In this document: positions 14,703-25,897 of the stretch, in pieces
How positions within the stretch are numbered: position 1 is the stretch's first letter
How the letters are laid out: the number at the start of each line of letters is the position of its first letter
Source: Sanguinoderma infundibulare
Lineage: Eukaryota > Basidiomycota > Agaricomycetes > Polyporales > Polyporaceae
Assembly (NCBI GenBank): GCA_032821775.1
Contig: JAVLRN010000007.1
Location: 2,790,001-2,854,000 of the forward strand
Length of the DNA: 64,000 nucleotides
Reading direction: 5' to 3'
Position numbers and translations under genes: made by a program
The notes under the pieces: generated by a model
Databases searched by the model: none
The model's input: the letters and a program-made list of their open reading frames with translations, nothing else
What the model was told of the DNA's origin: nothing

Positions 14703-15941
14703 ATGGCGTCGAGCGTCTCGCTGAATGCCGCACCCCAACCGCTGGCCGAGCACACACTCCCGACAGGGCTGGACACAACGACGACGCCGCCTCCGACGTC
14801 AACCGAGGAGGCTCGGATGCAGGATGCGGATGGATTGACCTCCCCAACGGTGGAGGAGCTTCCGCGACCACAGGCAGGACCGCTGCCGAGCAAGCGCGGC
14901 GAGATTGGCTTCGTGGAGGGTCTTCAGGTGCTGTTGCCGGAGGGTCAGGCGAGTTCTTCGACTTCATCCCTTCCCGAACGACATCCAGCCGACAGGGACC
15001 ACCCTGCGTTGCCCGAGTCGAGCGCGCTCCCGGGCGAGCAGCCCCCGCGCTCACCATCGCGGACGGACTCGACGAACACTGCGAACACCGCGAACACTGC
15101 GAGCACCGCGGGGAAGCGCAGCATCATCTCGTTCTTCAAGTTCAAGTCGAAGCGGATACCTACCGTCTGCGGCCTCCGGGTCACCACCTTCACCATCTTC
15201 TTCCTGCAACTCGCGCTCTTGGGTGCGACGATCGCGGGATGGGTCCTCACCGTCCAGCGTATGCAAAAAGCGGCCGGGAGTTCGGCCGCCCCGCCCGACC
15301 CCAGCTCAGATCCGAACGGAAACGACGGGCAGACGACGCAAACGATGTTCGCCACGACGTCCGCCCAGATCTTCGTCCACGTCGCGTTTGGCATCGTCAC
15401 GCTCGCCGAGCTCATCTTCCTCGAGCGCAGTCTCTTCCGCCTGCGCGCCGAGCGCTACGCACACACCCACCCGGGGGAGGTCCTGCCGAGCGCGCGCTCG
15501 AGGGCACAGGTCGAGCGGGAGATGGGGATCGGGTTCGCGCCGTGGAACCGCCCGCCGCTGCCTACGTACGCCGCGGCGCTGGCGCAGTCCGGCTTAGGGA
15601 CGGGCGACGTCGAGGACAACATCATCGCGATCCCCCCGCCCCCCGCGTACGGCAACACGCGCGGGAGCACGCTGCTCCTGCAGGGGTTCCTCAGCGACGC
15701 CTTACGCGCGCAGCGCCCGAGGAGCGACGTCAGCTCGCTGCGGAGCTGGGTGGGCGACCCCGAGCGGAGGGGCCGCGGTAGGGACTCAGAGGATGAGCAG
15801 GTCCGCCCGAAAAGCTACGTGAGCACCGACTCGGAGTGGGAGGCGCGGTGCGATGCCGATCGGGCTCTCGTCCTCGAGGAGACGTTGTCGAGGTTGGAAG
15901 AGGGACACGCGAGGGGGGCCTCCCGAGCTGGCCGGCGGTGA
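14703..15941 (+). CDS. Two-pass membrane protein with PPxY motif, family unknown
   Basis: A single open frame of about 412 codons from ATG 14703 (context GCCATGG) to a TGA at 15939-15941. The first 140 residues are Ser/Thr/Pro-rich and disordered, then comes a basic patch (KFKSKRIP). Two hydrophobic segments follow: TTFTIFFLQLALLGATIAGW and, after a hydrophilic loop, IFVHVAFGIVTLAELIFLE. The C-terminal region contains PPLPTY and a clear PPxY motif in PPPPAYGNTRGSTLLL, then an acidic, charged tail. PPxY motifs bind WW domains, and in fungi such small membrane proteins often recruit the Rsp5 ubiquitin ligase; that role is inference here. Both ends would face the cytosol if the two segments form a hairpin. 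I do not recognise a named family. An upstream in-frame ATG at 14637 is possible but less well placed. Confidence 0.75.
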   Translation: MASSVSLNAAPQPLAEHTLPTGLDTTTTPPPTSTEEARMQDADGLTSPTVEELPRPQAGPLPSKRGEIGFVEGLQVLLPEGQASSSTSSLPERHPADRDHPALPESSALPGEQPPRSPSRTDSTNTANTANTASTAGKRSIISFFKFKSKRIPTVCGLRVTTFTIFFLQLALLGATIAGWVLTVQRMQKAAGSSAAPPDPSSDPNGNDGQTTQTMFATTSAQIFVHVAFGIVTLAELIFLERSLFRLRAERYAHTHPGEVLPSARSRAQVEREMGIGFAPWNRPPLPTYAAALAQSGLGTGDVEDNIIAIPPPPAYGNTRGSTLLLQGFLSDALRAQRPRSDVSSLRSWVGDPERRGRGRDSEDEQVRPKSYVSTDSEWEARCDADRALVLEETLSRLEEGHARGASRAGRR

Positions 15942-17033
15942 GGTCGACAGACATTTTTGGTGAGTCTCTAGTTCGACCCCGAGGACGCTTGCGCGCTGCA
16001 GGCGGTCTCCTACCCATCCGGCCTCCGCTCGATCCGTTGCGTTGTCGCTGACCCGCGTCCGTCTCCAGATTGGAATCAGTCGGACTATTCTCTGACCGCG
16101 CTTTCTTTTGCTTCTTACCGCTGTTCGTGTGTATGTTGTCGTTGTACTTGTCCAGCTGTATCAGTCATGCGCTCTCTTGAATGGAGTCCGCCGTGGTCCT
16201 CAGGCTCCTCCCCGAAAACGAGACGTCTTCCAAGAGCAGTGGTCGCAAGGTTTCCATCGTCGTCAATTGCGTTTTGTGCTGAGACAGCACGTTGCAGCGG
16301 TCCAAGGCGTTGTAGTGGTGAGGCCCTATCTTATCTGACGTATTCGGTGCGGCTAAGCACAGCGTTTCTGTTCAGGGACTGGGACCTCAGAAAACCACTA
16401 CATTTTGGGGTCGATTCCTCGCCCCGAGGGTCCCGCCCGTTCCAAGCTTTTAATGGCTTGCCTTCTAGCAGCTCTGTTAAGTACCAACAACGTGGAACGC
16501 ATCAAGCCCGCGGTGAGAGTCACATACCGGAAACTCCGTGCTAATTTTTTGGGAGGTCGCAACATTAATGTGGCCCAGACAAAGCAGCGCCACAAGTGCG
16601 AAGAGATCAGGGACGGATGTCAATAATTCCCGAGAAATCACGAGCAAGTGCCGATCGAGGAGTCTAATCAAACATAATGAAAGGCGCCGCGGATACGGCT
16701 TGATCGAATCCTTGCCGCAGAGCAACGATCTTTATGCGACTGACTAACCATTTGCAGCCTACCAACCAGCTGTCAATGCATACCAAGTTAAACGCGCATC
16801 TGGACAGCTCTGCGGGTGCAGTTAGTTGCAATGTTCACAGACGCATGTCGTCCCCACATTTCCCATTTTGCTCGTTGAAAACTAACATCTTAGAAAGGGT
16901 TCCCAAATGGACGGAATTTAAGTTACCGCCCACCCCTTGCATCCTTTGGACAGAAGAGTGTTGAGACCTAATGGCTGACTTGGTCCTGAACCCGAGCACG
17001 AAAGCCTTGTAACCATTGTACTCTTCATCTGAT

Positions 17034-17125
17034 CCGGAGATTGCGGCTGCAAAATCGAGGCGAGTGGCCCTCGATGGGCGATCGGTGTGAGAAACGGTAG
17101 AGTCTTACTTACCCGGAGACCCCAC
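17034..17125. promoter_or_regulatory. Candidate CreA binding sites upstream of glucoamylase
   Basis: Three matches to the CreA consensus SYGGRG lie here: CCGGAG at 17034-17039, CCGGAG at 17113-17118, and CCCCAC (reverse orientation) at 17120-17125. The last two are nearly adjacent. A further match, CTCCGG, is at 17378-17383. The motif is degenerate and about three hits per 750 bp are expected by chance, so only the close pair is suggestive. Confidence 0.3.
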
Positions 17126-17588
17126 AGTTCCACGTGAGTCGGTCCTTTCGGATCAGAGACATGCGCTGTTCGGATTGATCCACTGCTCGTAAGTAGAATT
17201 CGACGGTCTTTGCTTTCGGTGCTAGTAGAGCTCTGGGTCGGTACTTCTTCCCTTCGGCCGCCGCGTGTAGCGCGGAAGAAGACGTTAGAGCATGCATATG
17301 ATTTACTGCCCTGAGCTGGCTCAGCGTAGTTTGCGCTCGTCATCCGACAGATTGATGTTTCCATTCAGTATCCTTGCCTCCGGTTTCCCAAAGCGTGCAA
17401 GGACCTGCAAGTTTCATTCATGGGGATCGTTTTGGGAACAACTCCAGTTGATGGAATGACTGCCCGGCGGTTGTATCATCAGGTGCGATGTCTTCTTTGT
17501 CGTCCGCCTGACCTGCTGCTCACTTCGCCCACATGCAGCCCCGAGCATCGTCAGGTTCGGCGACCCTGACATGCATACATGCATGCAC

Positions 17589-17596
17589 CTATATAG
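17589..17596 (+). promoter_or_regulatory. TATA box of the glucoamylase gene
   Basis: CTATATAG lies about 95 bp upstream of the glucoamylase ATG at 17690, the expected distance for a strongly expressed secreted-enzyme gene. Confidence 0.6.
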
Positions 17597-17689
17597 TCCA
17601 ACCTAGCATGCATCTCTGCACCGACCGCTCTTTCATTCCCCGTCGTCCCGTTCGCAGTCGTGCACCTACAGTACCGCGGACCAGCCAAG

Positions 17690-19749
<2,060 letters not shown>

Positions 19750-19915
19750 GCCGTTCCGGATAGAAATTGCGCAATGGACGGTAGACGGTAGCGATTGGCG
19801 ATCGCTTGAATTAGGATAGTCAGTAGCCGTCTGACGTGCCAGAACTCCAGAAACATACCATTCATGTATCTACCAATCAGGATCAAAACCCCATTCAGAA
19901 AGCTCTTCCCATTCG
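19750..19915. other. Glucoamylase 3' flank
   Basis: This short AT-richer stretch separates the glucoamylase stop codon from an F-box gene relic. Nothing further is seen. Confidence 0.5.
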
Positions 19916-20080
19916 TCAGGATGCAACCGACACAACCCCGAGCACCTCGAGATCCATGTCGACGAGCTCTCTTACGTCCTCGAGCAGGCCGAGGGCATCA
20001 TCGCCTTGTTCGCAAGCCCGAGTTCCAGGCCCTGAAGACGGTCGAACTAGGCCTCTCCATCCATCCACCATGTACTCAAC
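19916..20080 (+). pseudogene. Frameshifted F-box/LRR-like gene fragment
   Basis: Read across frames, this segment encodes DATDTT, then PEHLEIHVDELSYVLEQAEG, then EFQALKTVELGLSI. It closely parallels the intact minus-strand gene at 40530-42037 (TPEHLEIFVDEVSHVLEQAA, and SPEFQSLKTFELRLSL). At least two frameshifts break it, one at the CCCC near 19938 and one near 20020, and no start, N-terminal part or tail is present. It is therefore a decayed copy of the region just before the penultimate part of that gene. It points in the opposite direction to the second fragment at 20595-20930. Confidence 0.7.
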
Positions 20081-20594
20081 ATGAATACATTCTCCTTCGG
20101 CCCCAAGGATCATGCCTACACTCCACTCTCTCGGCATTCACTGACACGGGACGACGTCCAACGTAAGACAGCTCTAAGTCATTGCCTGCTGTGAACACAG
20201 CGCACCCGGCAGTCTACCCGACGATTTTGAACCTAGCGGTCTCCGCGGTCACAACTTCAAGTTGGTGACCAGCGATCACACAATTCGTGGCGCTCACGCG
20301 TGCCGCCCCTTGACTTGGCGAGCGCGGCTTGGCGCGAAGTCTAAACCCAAGGAGTTGGATGAACTAGACTTTAATTATCGCACTGTACTGTTGTACCCGG
20401 CATGCTGTGAGATACAGACAACATGGCGATCTTGCAAGAGTATCATAAGACACGCATCGGATGTGTCCCGGAAATCACGAAATAAAGCAAGAAACATAGC
20501 ATGACGACAGAATCGAAGACCGGGCGGGTCATTACGTGCGTTCGACTGGGAACAAGGATCAGAGGAAAAGTGGTCATCTTTCAATTCGAATGAC

Positions 20595-20930
20595 TCACTG
20601 GGGTTTCCGGCGCATCACAGATAAAACGGCCGGGAGTACTTCAAGTTCTCGGGCAAGGTCTTCTTGTCGAAAAAAGACGTGAGTGGGACCTCGCTCGATG
20701 GATGTCTCCCTGAACACGACCTTCACGGTCTGAAGCGACTCGCACGACCCGAGCAAGCGGTGGGCGACGGCGCTGACATCCAAGCTCTCTAGGAACTCCA
20801 ACTCGTCTGAAATGGTCAGAGCGAATCCGGTGAGCGAGGAGGATGACACTGCGGAATGGATGCATTCCTGCCACATGTTCGCGAAAGTATAAAATGTACG
20901 ATGAAAAATGACACTCACGAGCATTGCTTC
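20595..20930 (-). pseudogene. Truncated 3' end of the F-box/LRR-like gene family
   Basis: The minus strand encodes DDTDMEAML, then an intact-looking intron (GTGAGT to GTGGCAG), then ECIHSAVSSSSLTGFALTI and a tail with RGPTHVFF. The intact gene at 40530-42037 has IEAML, an intron at the same place, ECIHSAVSSSSLTGFALTI and RGPICVFF. The open frame extends to 21062, but the upstream part is unrelated and has no ATG. The F-box and leucine-rich body is missing. The 3' flank (20390-20500) also resembles that of the intact gene, including the AAATAAAGCA stretch, so the duplication carried flanking DNA. A TATA-like element (TCTATATAAACG, minus strand) lies near 21150, but I doubt a functional protein. 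Confidence 0.65.
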
Positions 20931-21195
20931 CATGTCCGTGTCGTCGTCGTAATCATAGGCGTGTGGCGAACGGACGCACTCGGCGTGTCGGCATTGTCGA
21001 GCCGGAGCCTTATGTACAGTGTTGTGACCGCGGATCCTCGACGTTCGACGTTCTGGTGGCAATGGAGTTGAACTTTCTATATGCTTAACCCCTTACTAGT
21101 AGTGTCATGTCACAGAACGCGAGATAGTCGAGGGATACATACGTGACGTTTATATAGATTTCCTGCCACGGAACGGAACGTGAAATTACCGAAAC

Positions 21196-21783
21196 CTACA
21201 CGGCCCTCTCGCCTGCCTCCCGGCTTGCCCACCATTCATTCGCCTCGGGGCGCATCGGCCCCGGGAAGAAGATGGGAAGCAAGACAGCTCCGACGCCGCT
21301 CTGGATCTTCTCGGTCTCCATCAACGACTGGATGACCTCATCTGCTTGCACGACCTTCTTCCGCTCCTGCACGAACCTGAAGCCGAGAGCACCTTCGCCA
21401 CGCCACGTCCTCGCGGCGACGATCGTCTGGACAGTGCAGAGGGCGGATAGGAACAGTACGGCCCGCGCATCGACGGCATCGACAGTGGTGAGAACGATGA
21501 GGAGGGCGGACCAGAGGACGAGCAGCAACTTGAAGGCGACGCCGATGGTGGTCGTGGTGCTGAGGGTGCCTACACGGCCGGCAGCGATGTCCTCGAGCTT
21601 GATGCTGACGACGGCGTCGGCGTCGGAACTGCCGTTGCCGCTTGTGATGACTACGACCTCCCGACTGTCGAGAGGGACTGTGCACGCGGACCGGATATCC
21701 GCGTGGATCTGGAAGAGCAGGAAATATCCTGCGAGTAAGGAAAGCACGACGCCGCAAGCTATGATCGGCCACGCGCCGGGATA
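21196..21783 (-). CDS. C-terminal exon of a multi-pass membrane protein, family unknown
   Basis: The minus-strand frame from about 21783 to the stop at 21196-21198 gives roughly 195 residues. It begins with a hydrophobic segment (IIACGVVLSLLAGYFLLF), continues with a hydrophilic loop containing SGNGSSDAD, and then has a long hydrophobic region (FKLLLVLWSALLIVL and AVLFLSALCTVQTIVA) before a charged C-terminus ending in EWWASREAGERAV. No ATG opens this exon. A weak splice acceptor (GGGATAG) at 21784 would join it to an upstream segment reading TSRGALLIAG, itself hydrophobic, through a roughly 50-nt intron with a weak GTGCAG donor. The N-terminal exons are therefore unresolved. It may be one of the many basidiomycete-specific membrane protein families, but I cannot name one. 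Confidence 0.5.
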   Translation of the reverse strand, partial: YPGAWPIIACGVVLSLLAGYFLLFQIHADIRSACTVPLDSREVVVITSGNGSSDADAVVSIKLEDIAAGRVGTLSTTTTIGVAFKLLLVLWSALLIVLTTVDAVDARAVLFLSALCTVQTIVAARTWRGEGALGFRFVQERKKVVQADEVIQSLMETEKIQSGVGAVLLPIFFPGPMRPEANEWWASREAGERAV

Positions 21784-22848
21784 CTATCCCGCTGTCGAGC
21801 ATCGCAGCAGCAGCCTGAGAAGAGAACTGCACGCCAGCGATCAGGAGGGCTCCCCGAGACGTGGCAGTAATACCGCAGAAGCATCTCGCTGTATTGGCTG
21901 TCGTTCGCAAGATATTGAAGAAACAAGTAAGTTGGCAGCACTGACCTAAGTACTGTACTTTCTGCAACAGATTCGGCTCAGCATAAGTAAGTTTGAATAT
22001 CGTCAGACTCGGGGACGATCGCGAGGGTCGGCTTATGGCAATCAAGCGCCTGCTACTGCTTCCGGTTCTAGCAACATGTTTGACTCCTTGCTATGATCTC
22101 GTCCACCACCTCCTCGCCCCCCTGCCTGGTGTCCTGCTTCCAGTCCTCTATGATCATCAGTTCAGAGGCTACAGTAGGCCTACGCAGACCAACACCCTTG
22201 TACCTGGCGTCAAAGGAAGATTCAAGCTGATGGTAGCGGCCTCGGTGCAAGGTCGGTTTGCTCGGCCAGCATTGCATCCTTGTGCGTGGGCGTATCAGTT
22301 GCCTCGTCGCTGTAAGTACTTATCTTAAGCTTCTTTTGCTCTGGCCATGTTGACGTACTCGAGGCATTGGTGATTGGTGATCACCGACATACGTCGCCCT
22401 CCCATCAGGTCCGAGCGCTCGGCAGTTGATCCTTTCCGAAGTATGCGCATGCTACACCATGCTATACCCACATGTCTAGGATCACTGGATTGCGGACGAT
22501 CACAAGTACATCACGTCTATCGTCGTGGTTCCCCGCAAACGTTGGATGGAATCCATGGTGAGGCTACCAATACACCCCCGCACATGTACGGCATTGTACC
22601 AACCGCTTGCCCTATCTAGCTACAAGTCGCCTTGTCGTGGAGCCACATAGAAGGAACTACATGTGCTCGTTCGATTAATACTGTGATGGCGATGTCTTCT
22701 GTGCTAAACCCGTGCGATACGGTATCTCTTCTGTGGTCGGTCGGTCTGCCGTCCATCACTTCTATCCCCGTCCTTGCAACGAGCAGCGCCATGCGAACAT
22801 TCGAACCGCGCCGATTACTGCATACCGCTTTGGGCAGCAGGACCCCCC
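21784..22848. other. 1 kb between membrane-protein exon and aspartic protease
   Basis: The left end probably contains unresolved 5' exons of the minus-strand membrane protein (hydrophobic coding-like sequence up to about 21900). The remainder shows no recognisable gene. The right end is the aspartic protease promoter. Confidence 0.4.
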
Positions 22849-22855
22849 ATAAAAG
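22849..22855 (+). promoter_or_regulatory. TATA-like element of the aspartic protease gene
   Basis: ATAAAAG lies about 105 bp before the protease ATG at 22957, flanked by C-rich DNA. Confidence 0.5.
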
Positions 22856-22956
22856 CCCCCAGAACGTGCCTCGTTCAGCATCAGGTTCGCTCCTGCTCTC
22901 AGCTTCTTACCCTCCCCTCTCAGGTTCTGCAACTCGCTCCGCCCCAGTGTACCGCC

Positions 22957-24462
22957 ATGTTCTGCAAGGCCACCCTCCTCGCTGTTGCACTTGCCCTTGT
23001 CGCCTCTGCGAGCCCGATTGCTCGCGAACCGGCCACCACTGGTATTCGGATCCCTCTCCAGAAGCGCGGCAGCCTGAAGAACGTGGATGGCACCTTCAAC
23101 CGCGATGCTACCATCCGTGAGATCGTGAAGCTGAAGAAGTACGTCTTTCAACTCATGTCTAACAATGCTCAAACTAATCGCGCCACTTCGTCCCCAGCAA
23201 GCACCGCCAGAACCTCATCAACCTCGAGAAGAACGTCGGCCGTCAGGCGTTCTCCGAGGGTGCTGAGATCAAGCCTCTGGCCACCCTCCCCGAGTCTCTC
23301 CAGAAGCGTGGGGCTGTTAAGCTCACCGATCAGGATGATGACCTGGAGTGGACCGGCAAGATCACCATTGGCAGCCCCGCCCAGAGCTTCGTCGTCGACT
23401 TCGACACCGGCTCGTCCGACCTCTGGGTTCCTTCCTCATCGTGCACGACTTGCGGCAGCCACGCGGAGTACAGCCCTTCCACATCGTCCGACAGCAGCAA
23501 GAAGACTGGCTCGTTCTCCATCAGCTACGGAGATGGTTCCACTGCCTCGGGCACGCCCTACACTGACACCGGTAAGCCGCGTCTATCGTTAATAAGATTT
23601 GAGTTTGCAGCAACTAACGGGTCTTTGTCCGTAGTAACTGTTGGCGGTGTCACCGTCACCGGCCAGTACCTCGCTGCGGTCACCGAAGAGTCGTCCGAGT
23701 TCCAGTCGGACCCTGCCGACGGCCTTCTCGGTCTCGCCTTCCCCGCCATCTCCAACCTCGGCCACGACCCCTTCTTCTTCACCGCCGTCGACCAGGGCGC
23801 TGTCGACCAGGGCGTCTTCTCTTTCAAGCTCGCCTCCTCCGGCTCGGAGCTCTTCGTTGGCGGCACGAACGACGACCTCTACTCGGGCGACGTCGAGTTC
23901 CATGACCTCTCGACCGACAACGGCTTCTGGCAGATCGGCGGGGCGTCCGTGACTGCCAACGGCAAGACCACCTCATCCGACTTCGACACTATCATCGACT
24001 CGGGCTCGACGATCATCACCGCGCCCACGGCTGCGGCGAAGAAGTTCTGGGCTGCGGTCTCGGGTTCGAAGGTGTACGACTCATCGCAGGGTCTGTACTC
24101 ATACCCCTGTGACTCGGCACCCGAGGTCACGTTCAACTGGGGCGGGAACGATTGGGAGATCAGCTCGGACAAGTACGTGCTTTCTCGCTGCCTCGACTGG
24201 GACCGACTGCTAACTTGCTCTGCGATATACAGCCTCAACCTCGGTGAGACCGAAAGCGGTTCGGGCGTATGTGTTGGCGCCATTTCTGGCGGAGACCTCG
24301 GTCTTGGCAGCAATGTTTGGCTCCTCGGTGACACGTAAGTGGACCTGCATTCTCATCGTGTCGCGAAGATGGCTAAGTAACGTGCGCTACAGTCTCATGA
24401 AGAACGTTTACACTGTCTTTTCCGTCGACGACAACGCTGTCGGCTTTGCTGAGCTCGCATGA
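22957..24462 (+). CDS. Secreted A1-family aspartic protease (polyporopepsin-like)
   Basis: Five exons (22957-23138, 23198-23571, 23635-24172, 24233-24334, 24393-24462) encode about 421 residues. A signal peptide (MFCKATLLAVALALVASAS) is followed by a propeptide of about 80 residues with Kex2-type KR sites after residues 37 and 98. The second, QKR before GAVKLTDQDDD, probably marks the start of the mature enzyme. The two pepsin-family active-site motifs are DTGSSDLWVP (catalytic D at about 130) and DSGSTIITAP (about 307). YGDGS in the flap and the closing WLLGDT segment are also present. Such enzymes cleave proteins at acidic pH outside the cell. The four introns are 58-63 nt, and three interrupt codons after their second base. 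It lies 3.2 kb downstream of the glucoamylase on the same strand, separated by F-box relics; I infer no operon-like link. Confidence 0.95.
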
Positions 24463-24676
24463 TACACGCTCTCTCAACGCTTGGATACCCTTCCTTTGGG
24501 ACTTTATACTGTATTGTAGTCTAGACTGGGGCAGATCTGAGACATATACCTTGTTCTTCCATGCGGCAGTGAATCGAACCTGGCTGCCATACCTCGGGGA
24601 TTCATCTGATCTGTTCTGCATATCTATGCGATATCTTAGCGAACACTAGTTCAGGCGTCCCCGACGCATCGCCACT

Positions 24677-25024
24677 GTGCGTCGTCTTGTCCTGCAACGA
24701 GCTCGAGTGGCACTGAACCTTCCCAGAGCTCCACGCGCAACTTCGATACCTCAGGCCAAGCAGCAGCACGCGAGCTGGTGGCAGTTTGTCGTCAGCCCCC
24801 AGTTCGACGAGACGGTGAACCGCATGTTTGTCGTCTGCCCCCGGTGCACGAGGCGGATCGACCTGAGTCGGCATGACAACCCCCACCACTTTGTCGCGCA
24901 TTACAATAGCCCCGGCTGCCACAGACAGAAAGCCAGGAACGCACAGCGTCTTGTTTTGGAAGAGACGAAGGCGGCGCTCGCTGCTGCCTTTGGCATCCCG
25001 TCTACACCTAACGGTGAGTACTGA
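24677..25024 (+). CDS. Orphan exon with a possible CxxC-H-C zinc motif
   Basis: An open frame of about 115 codons downstream of the protease. It begins with GTG rather than ATG, so a start or upstream exon is missing. The amino acid composition is mixed and protein-like: a Trp pair (SWWQFVVSP), then CPRCTRRIDLSRHDNPHHF followed by GCHRQ. The spacing suggests a single zinc-binding module (two Cys, then His and Cys). The motif C-x2-C followed by an I-x-L and later H/C residues occurs in many basidiomycete hypothetical proteins. A GTGAGT donor near 25014 could splice onward, but I found no matching next exon. It may be a fragment of a decayed gene. Confidence 0.35.
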   Translation: MRRLVLQRARVALNLPRAPRATSIPQAKQQHASWWQFVVSPQFDETVNRMFVVCPRCTRRIDLSRHDNPHHFVAHYNSPGCHRQKARNAQRLVLEETKAALAAAFGIPSTPNGEY

Positions 25025-25783
25025 GTACCGCGGCTTGACGGAAACTTCAACTGAACGTCGTTCTGACAAGAGTCCTGTGCTTCAGGACCACATGCTAGTA
25101 CTGTATTATACTTGCAATCGGAGCATGTAGTGCCGAAATAGTTCAACACAAGGATGGTGACCCGAGACACAGGCCAGTGCAGGTCCTTCGTGTGTCAAGC
25201 ACGAGGCGCCATCTGATATTTCGGTGCGTCATGTATTGTCCCTCTCTTCTCCATATTTATGCAGCTATAGACACACATTGCATCCGGTCCACCTTGCGCA
25301 ACTGCTGCCGGACGGCCAATGGCGTGCCAGACTCAACTAAGGTTTTGGGCATCCATCATCTTGCGAAGCTAGCTGAGACCCTGTGCCCATCCAGAGAACC
25401 TGTTGGTAGCGTCGCCGTCGCCGTGTTCTCCGTAGACTGAAATAGGCTGTGGTATGTTCTATCTTCTGTCATGATGTGGATCCTGTTCAGACTGCGTCGT
25501 GCACCTCTGGTGAATCTTGCCTCCTACATTGCTATCTTCGTCTCTCCAATGCGACCACGAAGGGTGGTCTGAAGGCATGCTGTGAAAATAGCACGGGGCC
25601 CGTTTCCGCAACCCGCCCATAATTTGCCCATTTTCGTTTCAGAGAGCCCCAGCTTCGTCACCGCACGTTTGGGTTTCGGAAGAGTGGTGCGTTGGCTGCG
25701 AGATTGCTGATGACGGCTATAGGAAGGAAGATATCAATCGTACAGAAGCTGATTAGCTCCGTGATTCGCAGTGGGCGTGTTTC
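25025..25783. other. Intergenic stretch before the DUF6533-type gene
   Basis: I see no recognisable gene in this interval. The open frame at 25177-25440 has no family resemblance. The right end approaches the promoter of the DUF6533-type gene. Confidence 0.5.
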
Positions 25784-25795
25784 TAATAAATAAGG
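25784..25795 (+). promoter_or_regulatory. TATA-like element of the DUF6533-type gene
   Basis: TAATAAATAAGG lies about 105 bp upstream of the ATG at 25898. Confidence 0.4.
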
Positions 25796-25897
25796 GGATG
25801 GTGACCTCTCCTCCTTTCAGAAGCATAATCAGCACGACGGACTTTTCAGCTACACCGTCTCCCTGAAGTGTTAAGCTCCGAGTCTTCCTTACCCACC

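Larger units (their letters stand above)
15942..17689. other. 1.7 kb intergenic region including the glucoamylase promoter
   Basis: No convincing gene is visible. The open frames at 16108-16626 and 16918-17364 lack any recognisable motif. The right end holds the promoter of the glucoamylase gene with a TATA element and candidate CreA sites, listed separately. Confidence 0.55.

Noticed and set aside
15040..15415. Minus-strand open frames under the PPxY membrane-protein gene
   Set aside because: Shadows of a GC-rich gene on the plus strand; repetitive VFAVFAVF composition mirrors the TANTANTA repeat.
20595..21062. Functional small protein from the minus-strand frame
   Set aside because: No ATG opens it, its upstream part is unrelated to the family, and the F-box body is missing.
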